Positions 35,168-43,522 of a stretch of DNA of 64,000 nucleotides are shown one piece after another. The notes beneath the pieces were generated by a model, which saw only the letters and a list, made by a program, of their open reading frames with translations, searched no databases and was not told where the DNA came from. A program made the position numbers and the translations under genes. Each line of letters starts with the position of its first letter. Positions within the stretch are counted from its first letter, which is position 1. Origin of the DNA: Streptomyces filipinensis (GTDB lineage: Bacteria; Actinomycetota; Actinomycetes; Streptomycetales; Streptomycetaceae); contig NZ_BMTD01000001.1 in NCBI RefSeq assembly GCF_014649495.1, positions 682,001 through 746,000 on the forward strand, written 5' to 3'.

Positions 35168-38119
35168 TCAGACCGGCGTGACCGGCACTCCGCCGCTCGC
35201 CCTGCCGAGCAGCGTCAGGCCCACCTTCCCCGGACCCGACAGCGTGGTGAACTCCGACAGGACCGCCAGCGCGAGGGTGTTGGTGCCCCGGGTGCGCAGG
35301 ACGCCGTTCGGCAGGACGAAGGTGTGCTGCGGCCCCACGTTGTTGATGTACTGGCCCATGTTCCAGCCGTTGAGGAAGATCTGCGCCCGGTAGGCCCGGT
35401 ACGGGTCGTCCTGAAGGGTCAGGCCGACCGAGGCGTCGATGTCGGCCGGGACCGAGAGGCGGAAGGTGGTCCGGTACCAGGTCACCCCCTGGTACCGGGC
35501 GGCACGCGGGAAGTCCGCCGGCTCCCAGTCGTGGTCCTGGAAGCCGGGCAGGTGCCAGCCCTCCCGCTCGCCGTACAGGCCGCCGTTGTTCAGCGGACCG
35601 CGCACGGGGTCGGGGGCCTTCTCGCCCTGGATCCGCCAGCGCACCGTCGGAGAGGTGCCCTTGAAGGTGGCCGCCGTCAGCCCGCGGGCCACCTTGTGCG
35701 TGTCGAGCCCCTTGCCGTCCTGGTCGTGCTGCATGCGCCTGACGAGGACGGACAGCACATGCCGGCCGGGCGAGCGCAGCTCCTCCCGCACGGGGAAGGC
35801 GGCCGTCGCCGACCAGCTGCCCTGGCGCACGGTCGCGTCCTTGCCCGGCACCGGCATCCGGTGGGTGCCCAGCGGCTCGCCGTCCAGCCAGGCCATCAGC
35901 AGGCCCTGGGTGCCGGTCGTGTAGGCGAGCGCGATCTCCTCCAGGCCGGTGGAGCCGGTGAAGGTGCCGCGGTACCAGACGTCGCCGTAGTGGAAGCCGT
36001 AGTCGTCGGCGAAGAGGACGGGCTGACCGGCGGGGACGGGCGTGGTGCTGAACGACGTCTTCTTGTCCGCTGCCTTCCAGCCGGAGTCGTCGAAGCCGGG
36101 CCCGGCCTCCGGGTTCTCGGTCCGCATCCGCCAGCCGCCCAGCTCGGGCAGCTTCACCTCGGGTGCGGCGGGCAGCAGACCGGTGGTCATCAGGCTGCCG
36201 GACAGGGTCACCCGGGTGGGCAGGGTGCGGCCGTTCCACACCAGGGTGTCGATCCCGCGCGGCCCCCACACCTCCACGCTCGTCGTCTCGGTGACGTCAC
36301 CGGTCAGACGGACCTCGGAGCCGTGCAGTTCGACGTGCCGCAGCACCGACGGGCCGTACACCAGCAGGGTCCCCGACGGGGTGTCGTACGGGAACAGGCG
36401 TACGGCGGTGGCGTCGTCGGCGAAGAGCAGCAGGAGCGGGGTCTCGGTCTCGCCCTTCTGCACCAGCACACGGGTCAGCCCGCCCTGGCCGAGCGGGACG
36501 TTCACATGCAGTTCGTCGTCGGCGAAGGCCCAGGCGGCCTCGGGGTCGAGCCGCATGACGTCCGGCTCGACCGGGCACTTCAGCACCAGCTCGGTCATGT
36601 CGTCACGGCGCCCCGCGAACAGCGCGATGTCCTGCCGGCCCGCCGTCAGGCACAGCACGGGCTCGGCGGTCGCGTACTTCAGCGTCCGCTTGCCCAGCTT
36701 CAGCCCGGTCGTGAACAGACGGGCGTCCTTGCCGGGCACCGTGATCCGCAGCCGGCCCGCGTCGGTCGGCAGGTCGGTGGTCACCGCGTCCCCGCCGTCG
36801 TTGCGGGCGACGTAGACATGGGAGCCGGTGTCCGGGTTGGTCAGGTGGTAGACCTTCAGGCCCTTCGCCGTCACGTCCGCCGCCCGGTCCAGCTTGGCGA
36901 AGTCGGGCACGCGCTGGAGCAGATGCCCGAGCTGGTGCATCGGCGCGATCTTGTCGGTGACGTTCCGGCCCTCGTCGATGGCGGCGCCGTAGTCGTACGA
37001 CGTGTAGACGACCGGCGCGGGCAGCCAGCCCCAGGAGGTCCCGCCGAACGTCATGTACACGTTGTGCAGGGTGAGTCCGTTGGCGAGGTTGGTGAGGTAG
37101 AAGCGCCGCTCGTAGGCCGCGTCCCGGGTGCGCCGCGACTCGGCGTACCCCTTGCCGTCGAACCAGGCGCCGCCCCACGGGTCGAACCAGCCGCCGCCGA
37201 ACTCCGGCACGAACCCGGGTGTGGACGGCGAGGCGCTGGCCCCGCCCTTCGGTCCGCCGGGCCCGAACGTCCCCCAGTCCGGCGGGGTCTCCGACGGCGA
37301 CGGATAGCCGTCGAAGCCGTACAGCCAGCCGCCCTTCTCGCCGCCGGTGTCGAACGACCCGGGCACCCAGTAGCCGTTGCGCAACTTGTCGTTGTGGAAC
37401 AGCGGGACGTCGATGCCGTCCGCCCGCACCTTCTTGTACAGGTGGGACAGGTACGCCTGGCCGGTGGCGTCGACGTGGGCGTCGAACTCGTTCTCGATCT
37501 GGTACAGCAGGACCGTGCCGGTGCCCTGGGTGAACAGATGCCTGCGCACGATCCGGTTCACCTGGGTCAGCCATGCGTCGACGTGCCCCAGGTACGTCGG
37601 GTCGTCGGTGCGGGCCCGGCCCTTCGTCGCCGTCAGCCAGCCGGGGAAGCCGCCGCCGTCGACCTCGGCGTTGATGTACGGGCCGGGCCGCAGGATGACG
37701 TACAGGCCCGTCTCGGCGGCCGTGCGCAGGAACAGGTCCAGGTCCCGGACGCCGGTGAAGTCGTACCGGCCGGGCGCGGGGGAGTGGTAGTTCCAGGCCA
37801 CGTAGATGCTCACGGCGTTGTACCCGTGGGCCCGCATCTTCTGCAGCACGTCACGCCACAGGGAGGGGCTGGGCAGCCGGAAGGGATGCATCTCGCCGGA
37901 CCACACGACCAGCCGTCTGCCGTCCACGAGCAGCGAGTACCGGTCGTACCCGATCGTGTGCCGGTTGCCGTCGGCCGTCGGCGGGGCGGGGGCCGGGCCG
38001 GTCGGCACACTGTGCGCCGCGTACGCCGAAGGCGCCCCGGGGCCGCCGCTGCTGCCGAGGGCGAGCCCGAGCGCGGTCGAGCCGGTCAGGGCACTGAAGG
38101 TACGTCTGCTGAGCGCCAA
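35168..38119 (-). CDS. Secreted beta-galactosidase, GH35
   Basis: A 983-residue GH35 enzyme. The N terminus LSRRTFSALTGSTALGLALG is a twin-arginine signal, so it is exported folded. The acid/base is Glu211 (YQIENEFD) and the nucleophile Glu306 (VPEFGGGWFDPWG). Downstream beta-domains (about 600-960) include two jelly-roll lectin-like regions with WYRGTF and WYRTTF motifs. The start codon is TTG at 38119 behind GGGAGG, 7 nt away. It releases galactose from extracellular galactosides, fitting plant cell-wall use together with the arabinofuranosidase. Confidence 0.92.
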   Translation of the reverse strand: MALSRRTFSALTGSTALGLALGSSGGPGAPSAYAAHSVPTGPAPAPPTADGNRHTIGYDRYSLLVDGRRLVVWSGEMHPFRLPSPSLWRDVLQKMRAHGYNAVSIYVAWNYHSPAPGRYDFTGVRDLDLFLRTAAETGLYVILRPGPYINAEVDGGGFPGWLTATKGRARTDDPTYLGHVDAWLTQVNRIVRRHLFTQGTGTVLLYQIENEFDAHVDATGQAYLSHLYKKVRADGIDVPLFHNDKLRNGYWVPGSFDTGGEKGGWLYGFDGYPSPSETPPDWGTFGPGGPKGGASASPSTPGFVPEFGGGWFDPWGGAWFDGKGYAESRRTRDAAYERRFYLTNLANGLTLHNVYMTFGGTSWGWLPAPVVYTSYDYGAAIDEGRNVTDKIAPMHQLGHLLQRVPDFAKLDRAADVTAKGLKVYHLTNPDTGSHVYVARNDGGDAVTTDLPTDAGRLRITVPGKDARLFTTGLKLGKRTLKYATAEPVLCLTAGRQDIALFAGRRDDMTELVLKCPVEPDVMRLDPEAAWAFADDELHVNVPLGQGGLTRVLVQKGETETPLLLLFADDATAVRLFPYDTPSGTLLVYGPSVLRHVELHGSEVRLTGDVTETTSVEVWGPRGIDTLVWNGRTLPTRVTLSGSLMTTGLLPAAPEVKLPELGGWRMRTENPEAGPGFDDSGWKAADKKTSFSTTPVPAGQPVLFADDYGFHYGDVWYRGTFTGSTGLEEIALAYTTGTQGLLMAWLDGEPLGTHRMPVPGKDATVRQGSWSATAAFPVREELRSPGRHVLSVLVRRMQHDQDGKGLDTHKVARGLTAATFKGTSPTVRWRIQGEKAPDPVRGPLNNGGLYGEREGWHLPGFQDHDWEPADFPRAARYQGVTWYRTTFRLSVPADIDASVGLTLQDDPYRAYRAQIFLNGWNMGQYINNVGPQHTFVLPNGVLRTRGTNTLALAVLSEFTTLSGPGKVGLTLLGRASGGVPVTPV

Positions 38120-38194
38120 GGTGGATCCTCCCGGGCGATCTTACGGGGCGCGGGTGCGGCCATTCTCCATGCGGCGACGGCCCACAATGGATCC

Positions 38195-38653
38195 ATGAGG
38201 ATCTCGGCACGGGCGGATTACGCGGTACGGGCGGTACTGGAGCTGGCCGTACGGCAGGGTAACGGCCCGGTGAAGGCGGAGGAAATCGCCGCCACGCAGG
38301 GCATCCCGCACAAGTTCCTGGAAGGGATCCTGGGCGACCTCAGGCGCGGCGGGATCGTCGACAGCCGGCGTGGCGGGGGCGGCGGCTACCGGCTGGCGCG
38401 GGACGCCGCCGCCGTCACGGTCGCGGACGTGATCCGCGCGGTGGACGGACCGATCGTCTCGGTCCGCGGCGAACGCCCGACGGGTCTCGCCTACACCGGC
38501 ACCGCGCAGCCCCTGCTGCCGCTGTGGATCGCGCTGCGCGCCAACGTCCGCCGGATCCTGGAGGGCGTCACCCTCGCCGACCTCGCGGCGGACGCGCTGC
38601 CGGAGCCCGTCCGGGCGCTGGCGGCGGAACCGGCGGCGTGGGAGAACCCGTGA
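38195..38653 (+). CDS. Rrf2-family transcriptional regulator without cysteines
   Basis: A 152-residue Rrf2 protein: winged helix with MRISARADYAVRAVLELA and IPHKFLEGILGDLRRGGIVDSRRGGGGGYRLAR, the family hallmark. There is no cysteine in the protein, so it cannot hold an iron-sulfur cluster in the manner of IscR or NsrR. It is divergent from the GH35 gene (75 bp gap). CACAAT at 38183-38188 ends 6 nt before the ATG, so the mRNA may be leaderless. The target is unknown. Confidence 0.88.
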   Translation: MRISARADYAVRAVLELAVRQGNGPVKAEEIAATQGIPHKFLEGILGDLRRGGIVDSRRGGGGGYRLARDAAAVTVADVIRAVDGPIVSVRGERPTGLAYTGTAQPLLPLWIALRANVRRILEGVTLADLAADALPEPVRALAAEPAAWENP

Positions 38654-38790
38654 CGGGCGGTGTGAACAGCCGGTTGTGAATGGCCGAAGTCGGCCCTCCC
38701 GGGGGTGAACGGGGCTTCCTACGATGCGGAGCGCCTCAGGCTCTCCACAGGTTCCACACAGACCCCCCACTCCACGACACGGGAGAATCC

Positions 38791-39444
38791 ATGGCTGGTG
38801 GCCTCCTCCTGAGCGGTGCCGTCGCGGCGCTGCTCAGCAGTGCACTGCCCGCGCACACGCCCGCCTCCGGCGTGTTCGACAATCCGCCCCCGGACAAGAT
38901 CGTCATCGATGTGGCGACGGTGAACGGCTCCGGCTGTCCCGAGGGCACGGCCGCGGTCGCCGTCTCGCCGGACAACACGGCCTTCACGGTGACGTACAGC
39001 AGCTATCTCGCCCAGGCCGGCGGCAACTCCGACCCCACGGCCTTCCGCAAGAACTGCCAGCTCAACCTGGTGGTCCACGTGCCCCAGGGCTTCACCTACG
39101 CCGTGGCCAGCGCCGACTACCGCGGCTTCCTGTCGCTGCAGCCCGGCGCGAGCGCCACCCAGAAGGCCTCGTACTACTTCCAGGGCTCCTCGCAGACCGT
39201 GCCCAAGAGCCACCCCTTCAGCGGTGCCTACAACGACGACTGGCAGGCCACCGACAGCACGGACTGGGCGCAACTGGTCTGGGCGCCCTGCGGGGTGCTG
39301 CGCAACTTCAACATCAACACCGAGCTGCGGGTCAACGCCGGCACCACGTCCCCCGGCAAGGTCAGCTTCATGACGATGGACTCGACGGACGGGGACATCA
39401 GCACGGTGTACCACCTGGCGTGGAAGCAGTGCCCGAACGCGTAG
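38791..39444 (+). CDS. Secreted DUF4360-family protein
   Basis: A 217-residue protein with a signal peptide (GGLLLSGAVAALLSSALPAHT). The mature part has the DUF4360 pattern: VNGSGCPEGTAAVAVSPDN, KNCQLNLVVHVPQGFTYA, and an end WAPCGVLRNFNINTELRV with KQCP, giving four cysteines likely in two disulfides. The family is extracellular and of unknown function. ATG 38791 follows GGGAG, which excludes the longer upstream frame. Confidence 0.85.
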   Translation: MAGGLLLSGAVAALLSSALPAHTPASGVFDNPPPDKIVIDVATVNGSGCPEGTAAVAVSPDNTAFTVTYSSYLAQAGGNSDPTAFRKNCQLNLVVHVPQGFTYAVASADYRGFLSLQPGASATQKASYYFQGSSQTVPKSHPFSGAYNDDWQATDSTDWAQLVWAPCGVLRNFNINTELRVNAGTTSPGKVSFMTMDSTDGDISTVYHLAWKQCPNA

Positions 39445-39582
39445 GCGGGCGTCCGCCACGCCGGCCACTCTGAGTGCGCACTGGCTCCGGGCGGCTCTCG
39501 GCGGTGAGCGGTCACCCATTGGTTGACCTGCGGAATCGTTCGACCTGGAGCGTTGTGTGTCAGGGGCGTGCGAGGGGCGCAT

Positions 39583-39596
39583 GTTCGGTATATCGC
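39583..39596 (+). promoter_or_regulatory. Isolated element resembling the IclR operator
   Basis: GTTCGGTATATCGC matches 12 bases of the arabinofuranosidase operator (TTCGGTATATCG) but lacks the closing GAAC. It lies 80 bp before the broken encapsulin gene, with no clear promoter. It may be a decayed site or chance. Confidence 0.2.
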
Positions 39597-39664
39597 GTGC
39601 CTCGCGCGCCGCCTGCTCCGATAACTCAACGTAAAGAGCGCTCTGCTACTTCTGTGCAGGCAGC

Positions 39665-40108
39665 GTGACGACAGCAGGTCGTCGCGCGAATCCCGGACTC
39701 TCGCCACCATCAAGTCCGAACCCCAGATGCAGGGCATGAGCTCTTGCTGGGCGACCCGCATCCTGTCCTGGGTGAACGTGCCCGGCGCGACCTACCGGGT
39801 CAACCGCCGCCTCTCCTGCACCGTCGGCGACGGCCGCGTGAGCTTCGTCAAGACCGGCTCCAAGATCCAGGTGGTCCCCGCCGAACTGGGTGAACTGCCG
39901 CTGCTGCGCGGCTTCTCGGACGACGACGCGCTCGGTGCGCTGGCCGACAGGTTCGTGCAGAAGGAGTTCGCCCCGGGCCAGGTCATCGCGCAGCAGGGCC
40001 GCAAGGCCGACCACGTGTACCTGATCGCGCACGGCAGAGAAGCTCGGCGAGGGCCCGTACGGCGGCATCCTGGAGCACGTCGAGGTCGCCCGGACGAACG
40101 GGAACTGA
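39665..40108 (+). pseudogene. Broken family 2B encapsulin shell gene (N-terminal third plus C-terminal tip)
   Basis: From about 39695 the frame reads TLATIKSEPQMQGMSSCW, then ATYRVNRRLSCTVGDGRVSF and ELPLLRGFSDDDALGALADRF up to DHVYLIAHG. This follows the N-terminal arm and start of the cyclic-nucleotide-binding insert of family 2B encapsulin shell proteins (about 460 residues). Homology begins before the first in-frame ATG; a GTG at 39665 is in another frame, so one frameshift is near the start. After HG the frame shifts again (EKLGEGPYGG in the next frame) and runs straight into ILEHVEVARTNGN and a stop, which looks like the shell C terminus. About 300 codons of shell fold are missing. Confidence 0.72.
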
Positions 40109-40295
40109 CGACGGCGTCGCCGATCCCCCGGGCCACGGCGCCCTCCCCGCCCCCGCGCGGCCGACCGGATCCGACGTTACGGCGTGCGGGCCCAGGGACG
40201 CATGCTCGTGAGTCTGCACGCGCTCCCCGGGTGCCTCCCGAGCCCCGTGCCGGGGCTCCCGGCCAAGCCGTTGAGCCGAGTGGATGGGAGACGAC

Positions 40296-41663
40296 ATGAG
40301 CACAGAACGCCCCTGGGGCAAAGCCGTTGTCATCGGCGGCAGCTACGCGGGCCTGGTCACCGCACGCGTGCTGTCCGACTTCTTCAGCGAGGTCGTCCTC
40401 GTGGAACGGGACGCCGTCGACGAGGACACCGGCGTCCATCCGGGCGCTCCGCAGGGCTACCACGCGCACGCCATGCTGGCCCGGGGCGGGCAGATCCTGG
40501 AGCGGCTGTTCCCCGGACTGCGCGAGGAGCTGAGAGAGGCGGGAGCGCCGGTCTTCGACTACGGGGAGGGCATCGACTTCCTGCTGCCCGTCGGACTCGC
40601 GCCACGGCACCGTACCGGCGTCCGCATCCAGACCTTCACCCGCGACGAACTCGAACGCCGACTGCGCCGCAAGGTGGTCGCCCTGCCCCAGGTCACGCAG
40701 CTGCCGTCCACCCGGTGCACGGGCCTCACCCGCGGTCCCTCCGGCCAGGTGAGCGGCGTGACCTGCCGGCCGCACACCGCGGATCCCGCCGAGCCCGCCG
40801 AACCCTTCGAGCTGGCGGCCGACCTGGTCGTCGACGCCTCGGGACGGTCCAGCTCCCTCACGGACTGGCTGGGCGCGCTCGGGATCACCGTGCCGCCCAG
40901 ACGGACCGTGAAGGCCAAGGTCACGTACACCTCGATGAACTTCGACCGACCGCACGTGGGTCAGCCCGGCCACCCGGACTTCTACGTCGCCTACCAGATG
41001 CTGTTCGCGCCCAGCGTGCCCCGGGCCGGGGTCATGCTCGCCGTGGAGCGCAACCGCTGGACGTGCTCGCTCTTCGGGTTCGAGGACCAGCCGCCGACCG
41101 ACGACAAGGGATATCTGGAGTTCGCCGAGAGCCTGACGAACCCGCGTCTGGCCGAGCACATCAGCCGGCGCACCGGCCAGGAGCCCACCCGCCGCTACAC
41201 CAACACCGACAACCAGTGGCGGCTCTACCACGCCGTCAAGGACTGGCCGGACGGCCTCATCGCCGTCGGTGACGCCGTCTGTGTCTTCAACCCCGTCTAC
41301 GGCCAGGGCCTGACGGTGGCGGCGATGGAAGCGGAACTTCTGCAGGACATGCTGAAGCGGCGCCGCGCCGCCGGACGCCTGGACGGCCTCGCCGGCGGAT
41401 TCCAGAAGAGGCTCGGCCGTCTGCTGCTGGGCCCGTGGACGCTGTCCACCAACTCGGACCTGATGTGGACCCCGGGCGGTCAGCCCCTCGCCGCGCGCTT
41501 CGCCCACTGGTACAACACACGTCTCTTCCGCGCGGCGGTGAAGGACGCGGCCGTATGGACGAGGTTCGTCCGCGTGGTGAACATGGTGGCCTCACCGGCC
41601 CTGCTGTTCCACCCCGTCGTGGCGCTGAAGGTCCTGACGGTCACGTCCGGCCGGCGCGCGTGA
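40296..41663 (+). CDS. FAD-dependent monooxygenase (PHBH-like)
   Basis: A 455-residue flavoprotein paralogous to the one at 30071. Rossmann motif VVIGGSYAGLVTARVL (about 11-26) ending VVLVERD; VVDASGRSSSLTDWL; and GDAVCVFNPVYGQG near residue 330. It has the same HAHAMLARGG segment as squalene-epoxidase-like and halogenase-like members. ATG 40296 is 6 nt after GGGAG; ATG 40284 lacks a site. It stands directly after the encapsulin remnant, in the place where encapsulin cargo genes are often found, but it is not a known cargo class. Substrate unknown. Confidence 0.86.
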   Translation: MSTERPWGKAVVIGGSYAGLVTARVLSDFFSEVVLVERDAVDEDTGVHPGAPQGYHAHAMLARGGQILERLFPGLREELREAGAPVFDYGEGIDFLLPVGLAPRHRTGVRIQTFTRDELERRLRRKVVALPQVTQLPSTRCTGLTRGPSGQVSGVTCRPHTADPAEPAEPFELAADLVVDASGRSSSLTDWLGALGITVPPRRTVKAKVTYTSMNFDRPHVGQPGHPDFYVAYQMLFAPSVPRAGVMLAVERNRWTCSLFGFEDQPPTDDKGYLEFAESLTNPRLAEHISRRTGQEPTRRYTNTDNQWRLYHAVKDWPDGLIAVGDAVCVFNPVYGQGLTVAAMEAELLQDMLKRRRAAGRLDGLAGGFQKRLGRLLLGPWTLSTNSDLMWTPGGQPLAARFAHWYNTRLFRAAVKDAAVWTRFVRVVNMVASPALLFHPVVALKVLTVTSGRRA

Positions 41664-41702
41664 CGGTGCAAACCGGCAGGCCGGGCCGCAGGGGCCGAGG
41701 TG

Positions 41703-43421
41703 CTAGCCCGCCGCCTGCCCCATTCCCGCCGCGTTGGGCCAGCTCTGGGCGTTGGGCCAGCTCTGGGCGTTCGGCCAGCCGGTGGCCGGGGCCGGCGTGA
41801 GGCCGGCCGCCGGAGCCGGAGTGGGGGTCTCCGGCGCCGTCGTGCCGCGTACCTGCGCCGCCGTGAGCCCGCCGCGCGCGGGGACGCCCGGGGGAGTGGG
41901 GGCGAGCGCGGCGGCGGGCGCCGGGACCGGTGCCGGGACGGGCACCGGAGTGGGAGCGGGCAAGGGCGTCGGCGCGGGCAGCGGTGTCGGCAGGGGAGCG
42001 GGTGCCGGCATCGGGGCCGGCTGCGGGACCGGTGCCGTCACCATCGGCCGCTGTCCCGGCGCGGGCTGCGGTGCCATCGGCGGCTGCAGCGGGGCGGGCT
42101 GCGGTGCCATCGGCTGGGCCACGGGCAGGGGCTGGGCCGCCGCGGGCAACGGCGGCGACACCGCCGGCTGAGGCACCGGTGCCGGCTCGGGCGCCGCGGG
42201 CATCCGCAGGCCGGCCCCGTTGGTCTCGCTCACCAGCCGGTCCACCGCCGCCGTACCCGAGCTGTAGCTGGTCCCGGTGCCCAGCTCGGGTACGGCGGCT
42301 CCCCTCCTGGACCCGTAGAGCACCTGCTCCAGGCCGGACACCAGGCGACGCACGTCGACCTGGGGGCGCACCACGAGTCTCAGGAAGCGGCTGGAAGAAC
42401 CGATCTTGTTGCCGCACTCACGGACCAGGATCCGGTGCTCGGTGAGCATCCGGTCCCGGACCAGCGTGCCCTCGGCACCGACGGGAAGGCGCACGAAGAG
42501 GAAGTTGCCCTGCGAGGGGTAGACGGTGAGGCCGGGGAGCGCGGAGAGGTGGCTGGCCATCTCCAGCCGGTCGCGGCGGACCTGGGTGAGGCTCTGCGCG
42601 TACTCGGCGCCGTGCTCCTTCAGCATGAACACCACGTGCTCGGCGAGGGAGTTGAGGTTCCACTTGGGGAGCATGGAGCGGACCTTGCCCGCGAGCGCCG
42701 GGTTGGCGACCAGGTAGCCGAAACGGATGCCGTGCAGGCCGAAGTTCTTGCCGAGGCTGCGCAGGACGATCACGTTGGGGCGGAGCATGGCCTCCTGGAC
42801 GACACTGGGCTCGGTCTCCGCGTCGGCGAACTCCAGGAAGGACTCGTCGATCACGATCAGGTCCAGGTCGGCCATGGCGTCCATGAACTGCACCACCGAC
42901 TGCTTGCGCAGATACCCGCCGTCCGGGTTGTTGGGATTGCAGATCACCGCCACCCGCGTCCTGCGGGCCCGGATGAACTCGGCGTACTGCGCCAGGTCCA
43001 GCGCGAACCCGCTCGCCTCCTGCAGCGGGAACATGTCGACCCGCTTGCCGGTCTCCATCGGCTGGTCGGTCCAGCGGCCGAAGGTGGGCACCGGAACGGC
43101 GAGGGACTCGCGGACCAGGAGGTGGTCGATCCAGGTGATCAGTTCCGTGGAGCCGTTGCCCATCGCCACGCACTGCGGCGGCAGCTGGAGCAGGGAGCAC
43201 AGCTCGCCGGTGATGGTGTCGGCGCCGCTCGGGTAGTACGTGATGATCTCGCGCAACCGGGCCGACAGCTCGTCGTACATGGCCGGCGTGGGGAAGTACG
43301 GGTTGCACGGGATGCAGAAGTCCACCGGGCCGGTTCCGTCGCCACCCTCTCGTGCCAGCGCCGCCATCGAGGGGCTGTGCGCGGCGCCGCCGCGGAACAA
43401 CGAGGTGACGTTGCCGGCCAA
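41703..43421 (-). CDS. PLP-dependent class I/II aminotransferase with long Pro/Ala tail
   Basis: Residues 1-360 form a HisC/CobD-like fold-type I aminotransferase: NGSTELITWID, CNPNNPDGGYL, VIDESFLEFAD, and the PLP lysine in SLGKNFGLHGIRFGY. Residues about 400-572 are an unusual low-complexity tail of Pro, Ala, Gln and Val (repeated MAPQPAP, LPAPTP, VPAPVPAP) that ends in tandem SWPNAQ repeats. Normal family length is about 350-400, so the tail is an extension, perhaps for wall or complex binding. The TTG start at 43421 has a strong GGAGG 5 nt away. The amino donor and acceptor are unknown. Confidence 0.85.
   Translation of the reverse strand: MAGNVTSLFRGGAAHSPSMAALAREGGDGTGPVDFCIPCNPYFPTPAMYDELSARLREIITYYPSGADTITGELCSLLQLPPQCVAMGNGSTELITWIDHLLVRESLAVPVPTFGRWTDQPMETGKRVDMFPLQEASGFALDLAQYAEFIRARRTRVAVICNPNNPDGGYLRKQSVVQFMDAMADLDLIVIDESFLEFADAETEPSVVQEAMLRPNVIVLRSLGKNFGLHGIRFGYLVANPALAGKVRSMLPKWNLNSLAEHVVFMLKEHGAEYAQSLTQVRRDRLEMASHLSALPGLTVYPSQGNFLFVRLPVGAEGTLVRDRMLTEHRILVRECGNKIGSSSRFLRLVVRPQVDVRRLVSGLEQVLYGSRRGAAVPELGTGTSYSSGTAAVDRLVSETNGAGLRMPAAPEPAPVPQPAVSPPLPAAAQPLPVAQPMAPQPAPLQPPMAPQPAPGQRPMVTAPVPQPAPMPAPAPLPTPLPAPTPLPAPTPVPVPAPVPAPAAALAPTPPGVPARGGLTAAQVRGTTAPETPTPAPAAGLTPAPATGWPNAQSWPNAQSWPNAAGMGQAAG
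41731..41784 (-). repeat. Three 18-bp tandem repeats encoding WPNAQS
   Basis: Two perfect 18-bp copies (41731-41748 and 41749-41766) and one diverged copy (41767-41784) code for the six-residue unit WPNAQS near the C terminus of the aminotransferase. Length in steps of 18 nt could vary between strains. Confidence 0.88.
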
Positions 43422-43440
43422 AGCGTCCTCCGTTCAGGGT

Positions 43441-43464
43441 GGCCCGTGCGGGGGAGCACGGGCC
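43441..43464 (-). terminator. Terminator hairpin at the end of the sugar operon
   Basis: GGCCCGTGC (43441-43449) and GCACGGGCC (43456-43464) form a perfect 9-bp stem with a 6-nt loop. It follows the mutarotase stop by about 60 nt and precedes the aminotransferase start by 20 nt, so it probably separates the two transcription units. No T-run. Confidence 0.6.
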
Positions 43465-43522
43465 GCCCATGGATACGGAGGGGACGGCAGTGGCGTTCAA
43501 CTCACCGGCGACGTGAGCCGGT

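Noticed and set aside
39727..40299. Functional Crp-like cyclic-nucleotide regulator
   Set aside because: The start of homology precedes the ATG, the cNMP fold is cut short by a frameshift, and no DNA-binding domain follows. The encapsulin 2B remnant fits better.
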